64,000 bases of DNA from Actinomycetota bacterium (GTDB taxonomy: Bacteria > Actinomycetota > Acidimicrobiia > Acidimicrobiales > Ilumatobacteraceae): assembly GCA_016213625.1 (NCBI GenBank), contig JACQZZ010000106.1, forward strand, positions 115,806 to 179,805, in the 5' to 3' direction. The notes beneath the pieces are model-generated. The model saw only the letters and a list, made by a program, of their open reading frames with translations, had not been told where the DNA came from and searched no databases. How positions within the stretch are numbered: the stretch's first letter is position 1; each line of letters begins with the position of its first letter. Of the stretch, positions 13,034 through 20,934 are shown in pieces. A program made the position numbers and the translations under genes.

Positions 13034-14466
13034 GAGGTGCCGCAGTCCTCGGTGATGAGCTCCAACTCGCCCACGTAGTCGAACGACGGGTCGTCGCGCA
13101 CGTCGGCCACGACGTGCCGGTCGTAGAACGAGGCGGCGACGCACTCGGCCAGCTCGGGCTTGCCCAACAGCTCGATCCGGTCGGCCAGCAGCGACGCGCG
13201 GCCGAAGTACTGATCCAGCACGTCCTGGCCGGGCGTCGCCTGGTCGATGTCGGCGCCGGGGTCGCACACCGACAGCAGCAGGGTGGTGCCGTCGCGGCCC
13301 ACCAGGGCGTCGGCCTCGGCCGGCCGGGCCGCGGCCCACGACTCGAGCAGCGGTTCGATGCGGTCGGCATCGGCGGCGCTGTCGGCCACGACGCGCCCGT
13401 CGACGCACACGCGCCCGTCCAGCCGATAGGCGGAGAAGGAGTCGTTGCCCCACCCGTCGCTCGCCGTCAACGCCGTGGGAGCATCGGTGCCGCTCGCCAA
13501 CACCAGGAAGAGCGCGAACGGACCCATCTGACGGTCGTACACGAACACGCCGGCCGATGGCACCGGCGGCGGTGACACCCGCTCCGTCAGGTCGCGGCGC
13601 ACGTACTTGGCGCCGGGGAGCGACAGCTGATCGATGGCGGTGGGCGTGTCGTCGGTGAACGCATCGCGCACGGTGCGCCGACCGTGCGAGTGGAGTGCGG
13701 TCACGAAGCCCGGGCCCACCGTCTGGGCCACCACACGAATCGCCCGGTACACGGGTGGCACATCGGCGACCGCCTTGCCGTAGGCGCGGCCACGAGCGTC
13801 GCGCGCGGCGTCGTAGTCCTCGAGTTCCTCGAGGCTGTACGTGCCCACGTACTGGTCGCGTACCCAGAGCGCCTGGCCGAGGTCCAACCCGAGCAACGCC
13901 TGGAACTCCTGCGGCGGTGCCTCGTCGAGTCGATGGGCCACGTCGTAGTGCTGATCGTCGAGGATCTCGGACAGCAACACCACCAACTCGGCACGGTCCA
14001 GCGGGGACAAATCGCTCTGTCCGTCGTCGGCGCGGACGACGATGGTGTGCTCGTCGGTCAGCCACACGGCCCCGAAGTCGGACGCCTCCCGCATCGTGCG
14101 GGAGCTGTCGATCAGCGACACGTCGCCCGACCAGAAGCCGAGCGCTCGGCCGAGTGCAGCATCGGTGGCGGCGATCTCGCGCCGTTCGTCGGTGAGCACC
14201 GGTGCGGTGTCGGTGCGTTCGGCGAACGCGGTTGGGTCGGCGATGTACTCCACCTCGATCGGGTGGAGGAAGTGCAGGCCGGTGTGGTCCTCCACGAAGT
14301 CGGCGAGCGGCGCGACGTTGCGCGGCCAGAACACGTCGGCACCGGCAGCGGGGTGCTGGAACGGCGCCCACTGGCGCAACCCCCACGCGGCCACGAACAC
14401 CGCTGTGACCCCGAGCACCAGACCGGTGGCCACCCGCGCTCGATGGCCGGGTGTCTGCGCGGTCAT
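13027..14466 (-). CDS. Uncharacterised membrane-anchored protein, 479 aa
   Basis: From ATG 14466 the protein has a short basic N-terminus and one hydrophobic segment (about residues 12-32, VATGLVLGVTAVFVAAWGL), then a long soluble part that should lie outside the membrane. It is acidic, without cysteine pairs or recognisable catalytic motifs. I do not know the family. It starts 3 bases after the stop of the histidine-rich 98-aa gene and is likely cotranscribed with it. Its last bases overlap the start of the decayed glutathione peroxidase gene. Confidence 0.7.
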   Translation of the reverse strand: MTAQTPGHRARVATGLVLGVTAVFVAAWGLRQWAPFQHPAAGADVFWPRNVAPLADFVEDHTGLHFLHPIEVEYIADPTAFAERTDTAPVLTDERREIAATDAALGRALGFWSGDVSLIDSSRTMREASDFGAVWLTDEHTIVVRADDGQSDLSPLDRAELVVLLSEILDDQHYDVAHRLDEAPPQEFQALLGLDLGQALWVRDQYVGTYSLEELEDYDAARDARGRAYGKAVADVPPVYRAIRVVAQTVGPGFVTALHSHGRRTVRDAFTDDTPTAIDQLSLPGAKYVRRDLTERVSPPPVPSAGVFVYDRQMGPFALFLVLASGTDAPTALTASDGWGNDSFSAYRLDGRVCVDGRVVADSAADADRIEPLLESWAAARPAEADALVGRDGTTLLLSVCDPGADIDQATPGQDVLDQYFGRASLLADRIELLGKPELAECVAASFYDRHVVADVRDDPSFDYVGELELITEDCGTSI

Positions 14467-14469
14467 CGA

Positions 14470-14766
14470 TCAGTGGTGGTGATCGCCGTGGTCGTGGTCG
14501 TGGTCGTGCTCGTGGTCGTGTTGCTGTTCCTCGATGGCATCGAGGAACGCCTCCACGTCGTCGTCCTCGCCACCGACGAGCCAGATGACGACCTCTTCCT
14601 CGTTGCCTTCGTCGTCCTCGTCCTGCCAGGGCAGCATGCCCTCCACGCTGTAGCGGTCGACGGTGATGTCGTCTTCCTCATCGCTCAGCGGCGCCACGAT
14701 GGCCAGCTCCACCTCGGCGTCCGGCGGCTGGTCCTTCAGCATGTCGATCAGTTCGCTCACTCGCAT
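14470..14766 (-). CDS. Small acidic protein with a histidine-rich tail
   Basis: The 98-residue protein begins MRVSELIDMLKDQPPDAEVEL, a pattern seen in short proteins that start with a helix and a beta-strand pair. It is very acidic (EEDD, QDEDDEGNEEE, GGEDDD) and ends in a run of alternating His and Asp/Glu closing with HHH. Such tails bind divalent metals such as Ni, Zn or Co. The role is unknown. It precedes the 479-aa membrane-anchored gene by 3 bases. Confidence 0.7.
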   Translation of the reverse strand: MRVSELIDMLKDQPPDAEVELAIVAPLSDEEDDITVDRYSVEGMLPWQDEDDEGNEEEVVIWLVGGEDDDVEAFLDAIEEQQHDHEHDHDHDHGDHHH

Positions 14767-14802
14767 GGCCGTGGCCCTTTCAGGTGCAGTCGGGTTCGGG
14801 GA

Positions 14803-15372
14803 TCAGTCGTCGCCGAGCCAGTGGTCGGCGCGTTCCAGCAGGAACAGGCTGACCTCACGGCAACGATCGAGTGTGTCGCAGAACGCCTTGTCGTTGGCGA
14901 GATAGACGTCGGCGAGATCGATGGGGATGCGTGCCACCATGCTCAGGCTGCGTTCGGGTGCATCGGTGACGGCGGCGAAGCTGTCGATGGCCGACACCTC
15001 CACCGGCAGTGCGATGCCCCCGACGCCGGCGAGTTCGGTGGCCAGGACGAGCAGGTCGGGCGGCTGCGGCAGCGGCGGCAGGGTCCAGGTGAAGATGAGC
15101 GGGAACGTGAACCCGGGCGGCGGGTCGTCGTCGGGGTCGGGCAGCTTCAGCACCTCGTCCTCGAATCCGAGGAGCGCTCGAGGGTCGACCTCCAGCGACA
15201 GGTGCAGGTCGATGGGGCCGTTGCACGCTTCCTCGGGGTGCAGATCGACCTCCCACAATTGGCGCAACGAGTAGGTCTCGACGAAATGGCGTTCGTCGTG
15301 CACGTGGAAACCGTGGTCCACGGCGTGACCCTTCAGATCGGCCACGAAGCCGGCGACATCGATGACTGCCAA
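14803..15372 (-). CDS. Uncharacterised protein, 189 aa
   Basis: The best start is TTG 15372 (LAVIDVAGFVADLKGHA), because AGAAAGG lies about 6 bases upstream; no ATG or GTG is available there. The protein has no membrane segment. It contains LWEVDLHPEEACNGPIDLHLSLEVDPRALLGFEDE, a Pro-rich PDPDDDPPPGF, and a C-terminal helical part. I do not recognise the family. It is divergent from the inositol-phosphatase-like gene, with 51 bases between, and 36 bases upstream of the His-rich gene, with which it may form an operon. Confidence 0.65.
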   Translation of the reverse strand: MAVIDVAGFVADLKGHAVDHGFHVHDERHFVETYSLRQLWEVDLHPEEACNGPIDLHLSLEVDPRALLGFEDEVLKLPDPDDDPPPGFTFPLIFTWTLPPLPQPPDLLVLATELAGVGGIALPVEVSAIDSFAAVTDAPERSLSMVARIPIDLADVYLANDKAFCDTLDRCREVSLFLLERADHWLGDD

Positions 15373-15423
15373 TGGGAACCTTTCTGCACTGCGGGCTTGC
15401 TGCGAGACTACCGTGCAGCCCCG

Positions 15424-16170
15424 ATGAACCTGGACCGTTTGCCCCTGTTGCACGAGGTCGCCGATGCCGTCGGCGCGGCGTTCGCGGCGGTGCACGACTT
15501 CGGTCCGTCGGGCAATCGCGACGGCCAGTACGCGCTCGACGTGGTGGCCAACGATACCGCGCTCCCGCTCCTGCGTGCGGCCGGGCTCGGCGTGTTGTCG
15601 GAGGAGAGCGAGTTCGAGCCGGGCGCCACGGGCGAGGTGATGGTCATCGACCCCATCGACGGCAGCACCAACGCGTCCCGGGGGCTGCCGTGGTTCGCGA
15701 CCGCGATGTGCGTGGTCGATGTCGATGGGCCCTCGGTCGCGCTGGTGGTGAATCAGGCGTCGGGCGATCGGTTCTGGGCCACGCGCGGGGGAGGAGCGTT
15801 CCGCAATGGCGTGCGCATCGCCCCATCGTCGTGCACCGACATCGCCGACAGCATCGTCGCGCTCAACGGCATCCCGCCCCGCCCGCTGGGCTACCGCCAG
15901 AGCCGGGTCTACGGCGCGGTGGCATTGGACCTGTGCATGGTGGCGTGCGGTGTGCTCGACGGCTACGTCGATTGCGACGACCGCAGCGCCGAGGGCGCGC
16001 ATGGCGTGTGGGACTACCTGGCGAGCCTGCTCATCTGCCGCGAGGCCGGCGCGAGCATCGTGGATCTGCAGGGTCGCGACCTGGTGCACCTGGTGCACGA
16101 CGACCGCCGCACGCCCGTCGCCGCGGCCACCCCCGAGTTGCTCGAGGCGCTGCTCGAGGCACGCAGGTAG
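15424..16170 (+). CDS. Inositol monophosphatase family protein
   Basis: The 248-residue enzyme has the metal-binding motifs of the lithium-sensitive phosphatase superfamily: SEES near residue 60, DPIDGSTN at residues 76-83, and GVWDYLAS (W196, D197). Substrates in this family include inositol-1-phosphate, fructose-1,6-bisphosphate, histidinol phosphate and 3'-phosphoadenosine phosphate; the sequence does not decide among them. TACCGT (15409-15414) lies 9 bases before ATG 15424, which suggests a leaderless mRNA. Confidence 0.88.
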   Translation: MNLDRLPLLHEVADAVGAAFAAVHDFGPSGNRDGQYALDVVANDTALPLLRAAGLGVLSEESEFEPGATGEVMVIDPIDGSTNASRGLPWFATAMCVVDVDGPSVALVVNQASGDRFWATRGGGAFRNGVRIAPSSCTDIADSIVALNGIPPRPLGYRQSRVYGAVALDLCMVACGVLDGYVDCDDRSAEGAHGVWDYLASLLICREAGASIVDLQGRDLVHLVHDDRRTPVAAATPELLEALLEARR

Positions 16171-16173
16171 GCT
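16168..16173 (+). promoter_or_regulatory. Candidate -10 hexamer (TAGGCT) for tRNA-Val
   Basis: TAGGCT overlaps the stop codon (TAG 16168-16170) of the phosphatase gene and lies 15 bases before the tRNA-Val 5' end. Confidence 0.35.
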
Positions 16174-16188
16174 CGGGATCCCGTTCCG

Positions 16189-16261
16189 GGGCGTATAGCT
16201 CAGTTGGTAGAGCGCTTCCCTTACAAGGAAGTGGTCGGGGGTTCGAGTCCCTCTGCGCCCA
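16189..16261 (+). tRNA. tRNA-Val (anticodon TAC)
   Basis: Acceptor GGGCGTA/TGCGCCC (one T-G pair), anticodon stem CTTCC/GGAAG with loop CTTACAA, and T arm GGGGG-TTCGAGT-CCCTC form a full cloverleaf. The anticodon is TAC. The next two bases are CC, so CCA is not fully encoded. Confidence 0.96.
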
Positions 16262-16282
16262 CCGATAACGTCATACTCGAAT

Positions 16283-16315
16283 CCCCGACAACCGCAAGTT
16301 TTCGGGGCTTCTTCG
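16283..16315 (+). terminator. Rho-independent terminator after tRNA-Val
   Basis: CCCCGA-c-AAC and GTT-t-TCGGGG pair around a 5-base loop (16283-16307), followed by CTTCTTCG. This is a typical tRNA terminator. The rest of 16316-16514 holds no gene I can support on either strand. Confidence 0.75.
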
Positions 16316-16514
16316 TTCTCGCGGATCTGTTGGCCCCAGACGACGGCCCGGGCCCGACGTGCCGGGAGTTGTCGGAAGCGGCGACCTCGTCTCTGATACG
16401 AGCCAACTCGGTCGCAAATGTATGCCGCGATCGACCAGGTTCGACAAACCAAGTTGCGTCAGCCGAATACCCATAGCCGTGGAATTTGGCACCATTGGCC
16501 GAACTGACGTTCGG

Positions 16515-16520
16515 TACAAT
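16515..16520 (+). promoter_or_regulatory. Candidate -10 hexamer (TACAAT) of the HEPN-like gene
   Basis: TACAAT is close to the general TATAAT consensus and ends 6 bases before ATG 16527, so the mRNA would be leaderless. No -35 at proper spacing was seen. Confidence 0.4.
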
Positions 16521-16526
16521 GCGGGG

Positions 16527-17783
16527 ATGTCTAGTCGATCCTCTTCTGGCTCCAGCCGGCCGTCGCCCTATGGCTCGGCTAAGGATCTGCCCTCGTACGT
16601 GGAGCTCTCCCAACAGATTCAGGGCGGCAAGCTCCTGACGCGTTTCGTCGCTCGGGGCCAACGCCAGAAGCTCATCGAGATCGAGGAACAGATGAAGCGG
16701 CTCACGCGGGTCGTGGACGATTTCTACGACCGTCTTGGGGAGCGCAACTGGATCTTCCACGACATGCTGAGTGTGGACAAGATCGAGCAGCTTCTGGCGG
16801 AGACGGCCGATCCGAAATCGGCCGAGACACGCTTGGTTGAGTTGTACCGCGACACAGAAGCGACGAAGTGGTGGATCACACGTCTCCGGGGGCAAGACGG
16901 ACTCCGACAGCGTCTTCATCAGGTAGAGCGGGCTCGGGCGCACTACGACGCGGGTGAGTTCGACAGCTGCACTCTCCAGTTGATTGCCGTCATGGACGGC
17001 TTCGTCAACGACTTCGAACCGGGCGAACGAAGGGGTCTGCATTCCAGGGACCCCGCCGACATGGTGGCCTGGGACAGCGTCGTTGGCCACCACCTCGGTC
17101 TCACTCACGCCATGGCCACGTTCACGAAGACGATCAAGAGGCGGGTCGATGACGAAGTCTTCGACGTCTACCGTCACGGGATCATGCACGGCTCCGTGGT
17201 GAACTTCGACAACCCGATCGTGGCGACGAAGGCGTGGAACATGCTCTTCGCGGTAGCGGACTGGGCGACGGCGACTCGGAGGGCCGCCAAGTCGAATGAC
17301 CCGCCACCGACGTGGAGCGATACCTGGGCGACGCTGAAGCGTCACGGTGCGTACAAGAAGTACGAGCGGGACTTCGTTTCCTCCACGATCAAGGCATCGG
17401 ATGCCGGCTTCAAGACCAACGAGATCGTGAGGCTCGCCACCGAGTTTTTCGACGCCTGGCAGCACGGGCGGTGGGCCATCGTGGCCAAGTTCACGCCGTC
17501 GGCCCTGATCGGCTCGAAGACTGGCGGTGAGGTCGCTCGCTTTGCCCGCGACGTCTTCGAACAGCACGACCTTCAGCAGTGGGAGATCGAGTCGGTGACG
17601 TATGACCAGGCGAGCACCGCAGCGATTCAGGCCCGGGCGACAGTCGCCGGTGGCGAGTTTCCGATGCGCTTCCGGATGGTGTTCTGGACTGTGGATGGAA
17701 ACGTCGGAATCCCAGGCGAGGATGACGGGTCCTGGACCTTGGCTGTGTGGGCACCGCACACCTACTTCCAGGATCCTACGTAG
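16527..17783 (+). CDS. Hypothetical protein with a HEPN-like RxxxxH motif
   Basis: The 418-residue protein is Ser-rich at the start, then helical and charged (KLIEIEEQMKRLTRVVDDFYDRL, probably coiled coil). A helical segment holds YRHGIMHG at residues 215-222, with R216 and H221 spaced as in the RxxxxH active site of HEPN ribonucleases. The last 130 residues (after about 290) look like a SnoaL/NTF2-type alpha-beta domain (FFDAWQHGRWAIVAKF ... MRFRMVFWTVDGNVG). Base composition is visibly less GC-rich than in flanking genes. It sits between tRNA-Val and an IS256 remnant, suggesting acquisition. The HEPN call is inference from a short motif. Confidence 0.6.
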   Translation: MSSRSSSGSSRPSPYGSAKDLPSYVELSQQIQGGKLLTRFVARGQRQKLIEIEEQMKRLTRVVDDFYDRLGERNWIFHDMLSVDKIEQLLAETADPKSAETRLVELYRDTEATKWWITRLRGQDGLRQRLHQVERARAHYDAGEFDSCTLQLIAVMDGFVNDFEPGERRGLHSRDPADMVAWDSVVGHHLGLTHAMATFTKTIKRRVDDEVFDVYRHGIMHGSVVNFDNPIVATKAWNMLFAVADWATATRRAAKSNDPPPTWSDTWATLKRHGAYKKYERDFVSSTIKASDAGFKTNEIVRLATEFFDAWQHGRWAIVAKFTPSALIGSKTGGEVARFARDVFEQHDLQQWEIESVTYDQASTAAIQARATVAGGEFPMRFRMVFWTVDGNVGIPGEDDGSWTLAVWAPHTYFQDPT

Positions 17784-17789
17784 GCGACT

Positions 17790-18048
17790 ACAGGGCCTGG
17801 AAGACGTGAACAGCTCCGCAAGATCGTCTACACGACCAACGCGATTGAGAGCCTGAACGTCCGTTGCCGGCGTGCGGTCGCTCACAGCGGGCACTTCCCC
17901 AACGAGCAAGCCGCAATGAAGGTCCTCTACCTGATCGCCGTCCGCCGCTGAAGAACCGCGAGACGTGACCCGACGCATCGTCGCCTGGAAGCAAATCCTC
18001 AACGCACCCACCGTCCACTACGGTGACCGCATCGGGGCCGTCGACTAA
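17790..18048 (+). mobile_element. IS256-family transposase, C-terminal remnant
   Basis: In one frame (to TGA 17949-17951) the DNA encodes LRKIVYTTNAIESLN, then RRAVAHSGHFPNEQAAMKVLYL, the well-known C-terminal block of IS256-type (mutator) DDE transposases. A second frame (17965-18048) continues with RRIVAWKQILN and HYGDRI, consistent with the end of the same protein after a frameshift. The catalytic Asp residues and the whole N-terminal part are missing, so the element cannot move by itself. Its 5' boundary falls right after the HEPN-like gene stop. Confidence 0.85.
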
Positions 18049-18154
18049 TGACCATCACGACCACTCACCCAAAGAATCTGACAGACCGTTGTTGAAGGTG
18101 AACAGCGGGTGACGAGCGCGAGCCAAGGTGTGCCGGTGCCCTACATTCACTCCC

Positions 18155-19138
18155 GTGACCGACGACGCGGACTTCGGACGAGATGACGGCGCTGCTTCGA
18201 CGATCGACCTCGAGCAGCTGATCGACGCGTTGCGGGCTGACCTCACCGTCGACGAGTTCGTCGAGCGTGGCCTCACGGTGGAGGGCACGTTCGACTCGAT
18301 CGACGACCCGGTGCTCATCGGGCCCGACGGTCGGCCGATCATGACGTGGAAAGAGGGATACCCGTACGACGAGCGGATGAGTCGGCACGAGTACGAGGAG
18401 AACAAGCGCCTCCTGCAGATCGAGTTGCTGAAGCTGCAGGCGTGGCTGCAGCACACCGGCCACAAGGTGTGCATCGTCTTCGAGGGGCGCGACGCGGCCG
18501 GCAAAGGTGGCACCATCAAGCGATTCATGGAACACCTCGACCCGCGGAAGGCGAGGGTGGTCGCGCTCGGCATCCCCACCCCGCGCGAACAAGGGCAGTG
18601 GTACTTCCAACGATGGATCGCCCACCTTCCGACCGCTGGGGAGATCGTCCTCTTCGATCGCTCGTGGTACACCCGCGGTGTCGTCGACCGCGTGATGGGG
18701 TACTGCACCACCGACCAGTACCGCGAGTTCCTGCGTCACGTGCCCGAGTTCGAACGGTCGCTGCAGGCGTCCGACATGACGGTCATCAAGCTGTGGTTCT
18801 CCGTGTCGCGCAAGGAACAGGTGACCCGCTTCACGATCCGCCGCATCGACCCGGTGCGCCAGTGGAAGCTCAGCCCCAGCGACATCGCCTCGCTCGATCG
18901 CTGGGACGACTACACGATCGCGAAGGAGACGATGTTCCTCTACACCGACACCACCGAAGTGCCGTGGACGGTGGTGCGCAGCAACGACAAGAAGCGCGGC
19001 CGGATCGAGGCCATCCGGTCGGTGCTGGCTCGGTTCGACTACGACGACAAGGACCACGACGTCGTCGGCATCCCCGATCCACTCATCGTCGGTCCTCCCG
19101 GTCTCGTGTCGGCCGACGCCGGCGAGCTGATGACCTGA
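18155..19138 (+). CDS. ppk2: Polyphosphate kinase 2 family protein
   Basis: The 327-residue protein has the PPK2 P-loop kinase core: Walker A GRDAAGKGG at residues 111-119, the following KRFMEHLDPRKARVVAL, and the lid/Walker B region DRSWYTRGVVDRVMG (D168, R169). PPK2 enzymes transfer phosphate between polyphosphate and nucleoside phosphates. The one-domain length and the N-terminal extension fit class I, which mainly phosphorylates nucleoside diphosphates; this subclass is inference. GTG 18155 is preferred, with TACATT 7 bases upstream; GTG 18128 would add 9 unlikely residues. Confidence 0.92.
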   Translation: MTDDADFGRDDGAASTIDLEQLIDALRADLTVDEFVERGLTVEGTFDSIDDPVLIGPDGRPIMTWKEGYPYDERMSRHEYEENKRLLQIELLKLQAWLQHTGHKVCIVFEGRDAAGKGGTIKRFMEHLDPRKARVVALGIPTPREQGQWYFQRWIAHLPTAGEIVLFDRSWYTRGVVDRVMGYCTTDQYREFLRHVPEFERSLQASDMTVIKLWFSVSRKEQVTRFTIRRIDPVRQWKLSPSDIASLDRWDDYTIAKETMFLYTDTTEVPWTVVRSNDKKRGRIEAIRSVLARFDYDDKDHDVVGIPDPLIVGPPGLVSADAGELMT

Positions 19139-19144
19139 GGTTGG

Positions 19145-19795
19145 TCAGCGGGCTTCCCGATCGAGGCGCACGAGGCCGTCGAGGATGAGGTCGAGCACGA
19201 GCTCGAAGCTGCTGCCCGTGTGGCCGTCGAGGTGCTCGTGGATGTGCGCCACCATGAACGGGTAGGTGTCGGCGTCGAGGCCCGCCATGAAGTCGCGGGC
19301 CTTGTCCTCCAGGTCGGTGCCTTCGAGGCCCATGCCGAGTCGCTGCAGGGTGTACCCGAGCACGTGGTTGTTCACCGCGTGGAACCCGTGGTGCGCCAGT
19401 TCGCGCGAAAGGCCGCTGGCGTACATCAGCCGGAGCAGATCGTCCATCTGTCGCATGCGAGCCGGGCCGGGCGCCTGCCGGAGCCACAACGGGGCCGCCC
19501 ACGGATGGCGTGCGAGCGCTGCATTGGTGGACACGGCCATCGCCCGAACGGCGACAAGGGGCGGCGCGCTGGGGTCGGGGAGGTCGATCTCGGCTGCCAC
19601 GGCATCCACCATCAGCGTCAGCAGGTCGTCCTTGTTGCGCACGTGGTTGTAGAGCGACATCACCTCGTACCCGAGCGATCGGGCCAGGTTGCGCATGCTC
19701 AGCGCATCGACGCCCTGCTCGTCGGCCAGCGTGATCCCCGCTGCCACGATGGCCGCGGGGGAGAGCGGGGCACGGGGTGCCGTGTCGGTTGCCAC
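19145..19795 (-). CDS. TetR/AcrR family transcriptional regulator
   Basis: The 216-residue protein starts at GTG 19795. The N-terminal helix-turn-helix is clear: SPAAIVAAGITLADEQGVDALSMRNLARSLGYEVMSLYNHVRNKDDLLTLMVDAV (about residues 14-68). The C-terminal ligand-binding domain is of the TetR_C type. It faces the oxidoreductase gene at 19862 and a perfect palindrome lies between them, so it most likely represses both genes and releases DNA on binding a small molecule. Confidence 0.92.
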   Translation of the reverse strand: MATDTAPRAPLSPAAIVAAGITLADEQGVDALSMRNLARSLGYEVMSLYNHVRNKDDLLTLMVDAVAAEIDLPDPSAPPLVAVRAMAVSTNAALARHPWAAPLWLRQAPGPARMRQMDDLLRLMYASGLSRELAHHGFHAVNNHVLGYTLQRLGMGLEGTDLEDKARDFMAGLDADTYPFMVAHIHEHLDGHTGSSFELVLDLILDGLVRLDREAR

Positions 19796-19805
19796 CTTGA
19801 CAACA

Positions 19806-19835
19806 TACACTGTACGTCGTAGAACGTACAGTGTA
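19806..19835. promoter_or_regulatory. Operator palindrome for the TetR-family regulator
   Basis: TACACTGTACGT and ACGTACAGTGTA form a perfect 12-bp inverted repeat with a 6-base spacer (CGTAGA). It begins 10 bases upstream of the regulator's GTG and ends 26 bases before the ATG of the divergent oxidoreductase. Size and position are typical of TetR-family operators that control a divergent pair. Confidence 0.85.
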
Positions 19836-19861
19836 CGTACCGCCCACCCAAGGACTGCCCG

Positions 19862-20881
19862 ATGACCTCCCCGACACATGAGACCCAACCGACGATCGAT
19901 GCCACGATGCGCGCCCTGGTGGCCCGCCGCTATGGCGCACCTGACGTGCTCGCGGTGGAGACCGTGCCCACGCCGTCACCTGGTGAGGGCCAAGTACTCG
20001 TGCACGTGGAGGCCAGCTCGCTGAACGCGCTCGACTGGCACTTCCTCACCGGCACCCCGTTGTTCATGCGGATGATGTCGGGCGTGCGCCGCCCGAAGCG
20101 GATCGTCCACGGCGCCGACATCGCCGGCACCGTCGTCGCCGTGGGCGCCGGTGTGGACCAGTACTCCGTGGGGCAGCGGGTGTTCGGCCTCGGCGACGGC
20201 GGCGGTCTGGCCGCCTACGCCGTCCTCGGCGTCAAGCACATGGTGCCGATTCCCGACGGCGTGTCGTTCCAGGACGCGGCGGCCACTCCGCTGGCCGGCA
20301 TCACCGCGCTGCAGGCACTGCGCACTCACGGCACCGTGCAGCCGGGCGACCACGTGTTGGTGAACGGTGCAGCCGGCGGCGTCGGCACGTTCGCCGTCCA
20401 GATCGCGAAGGCGCTGGGCGCGCAGGTGACAGCGGTGTGCAGCACGGGGAAGGTCGACATGGTGCGCCGGCTGGGTGCCGACGCCGTGCTCGACTACACC
20501 AAGGACGACTTCGTGGTGGGCGGCGCTCGTTTCGATGTGATGCTCGACAACGCCGGCAACCGCACCCCGGCCGAGTGCATCAGCGTGCTCCGACCGGGCG
20601 CGCGGTACGTGGTCGTCACCGGGCCGAAGAAGAACCGCTGGCTGGGACCAGTGCCGCACATCCTCTGGACGGGCATCAAGTTCCGGCGCGCCGACGCCTC
20701 GTTCCATCAGTTCACTGCGGCGACCAACGTGGAGGACCTCGCCCTCCTGGCCGAGATGTTGGCGAACCGCTCGGTGGTGCCGGAGATCGATCGTGTCATC
20801 GGTCTCGACGGCGTCGCGGCCGGGCTCACCGAGATCGGTGCCGGCCACACCCGGTCCAAGATCGTGGTGACCCCCGGCTGA
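19862..20881 (+). CDS. Medium-chain dehydrogenase/reductase, quinone-oxidoreductase type
   Basis: The 339-residue enzyme is an MDR-superfamily NAD(P)-dependent oxidoreductase without the catalytic or structural zinc cysteines. The GroES-like N-terminal part (RYGAPDVLAVETVPTPSPGEGQVLV) is followed by the Rossmann fold with NGAAGGVGTFAVQIAKALGA (near residues 168-187). Members reduce quinones, enones or similar electrophiles. AAGGA lies before ATG 19862. Being opposite a TetR-type repressor with a shared operator, it is probably induced by a substrate-like compound. Confidence 0.88.
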   Translation: MTSPTHETQPTIDATMRALVARRYGAPDVLAVETVPTPSPGEGQVLVHVEASSLNALDWHFLTGTPLFMRMMSGVRRPKRIVHGADIAGTVVAVGAGVDQYSVGQRVFGLGDGGGLAAYAVLGVKHMVPIPDGVSFQDAAATPLAGITALQALRTHGTVQPGDHVLVNGAAGGVGTFAVQIAKALGAQVTAVCSTGKVDMVRRLGADAVLDYTKDDFVVGGARFDVMLDNAGNRTPAECISVLRPGARYVVVTGPKKNRWLGPVPHILWTGIKFRRADASFHQFTAATNVEDLALLAEMLANRSVVPEIDRVIGLDGVAAGLTEIGAGHTRSKIVVTPG

Positions 20882-20885
20882 TCGC

Positions 20886-20934
20886 GATGCGATGAGCGAT
20901 GAAGCGCCTGCGCCGCTTCATCGCTCATCGCATC
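20886..20934. terminator. Bidirectional terminator with a perfect 21-bp stem
   Basis: Positions 20886-20906 and 20914-20934 are exact inverted complements around a 7-base loop (CCTGCGC). The stem starts 4 bases after the oxidoreductase stop and its far arm covers the stop codon of the convergent hydrolase gene (20933-20935). It can stop transcription from both sides. Confidence 0.85.

Noticed and set aside
16380..16450. Minus-strand peptide with RHTFATEL, like the C-terminal box of tyrosine recombinases, near tRNA-Val
   Set aside because: The surrounding residues do not match an integrase, no catalytic Tyr follows, and the frame runs antisense through the HEPN-like gene. Probably chance.
16240..18154. 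Integration-site duplication of the tRNA-Val 3' end
   Set aside because: I looked for a second copy of the tRNA 3' end (GGTTCGAGTCCCTCTGCGCC) downstream to 18154 and saw none, so a classical tRNA-integrated island is not supported.
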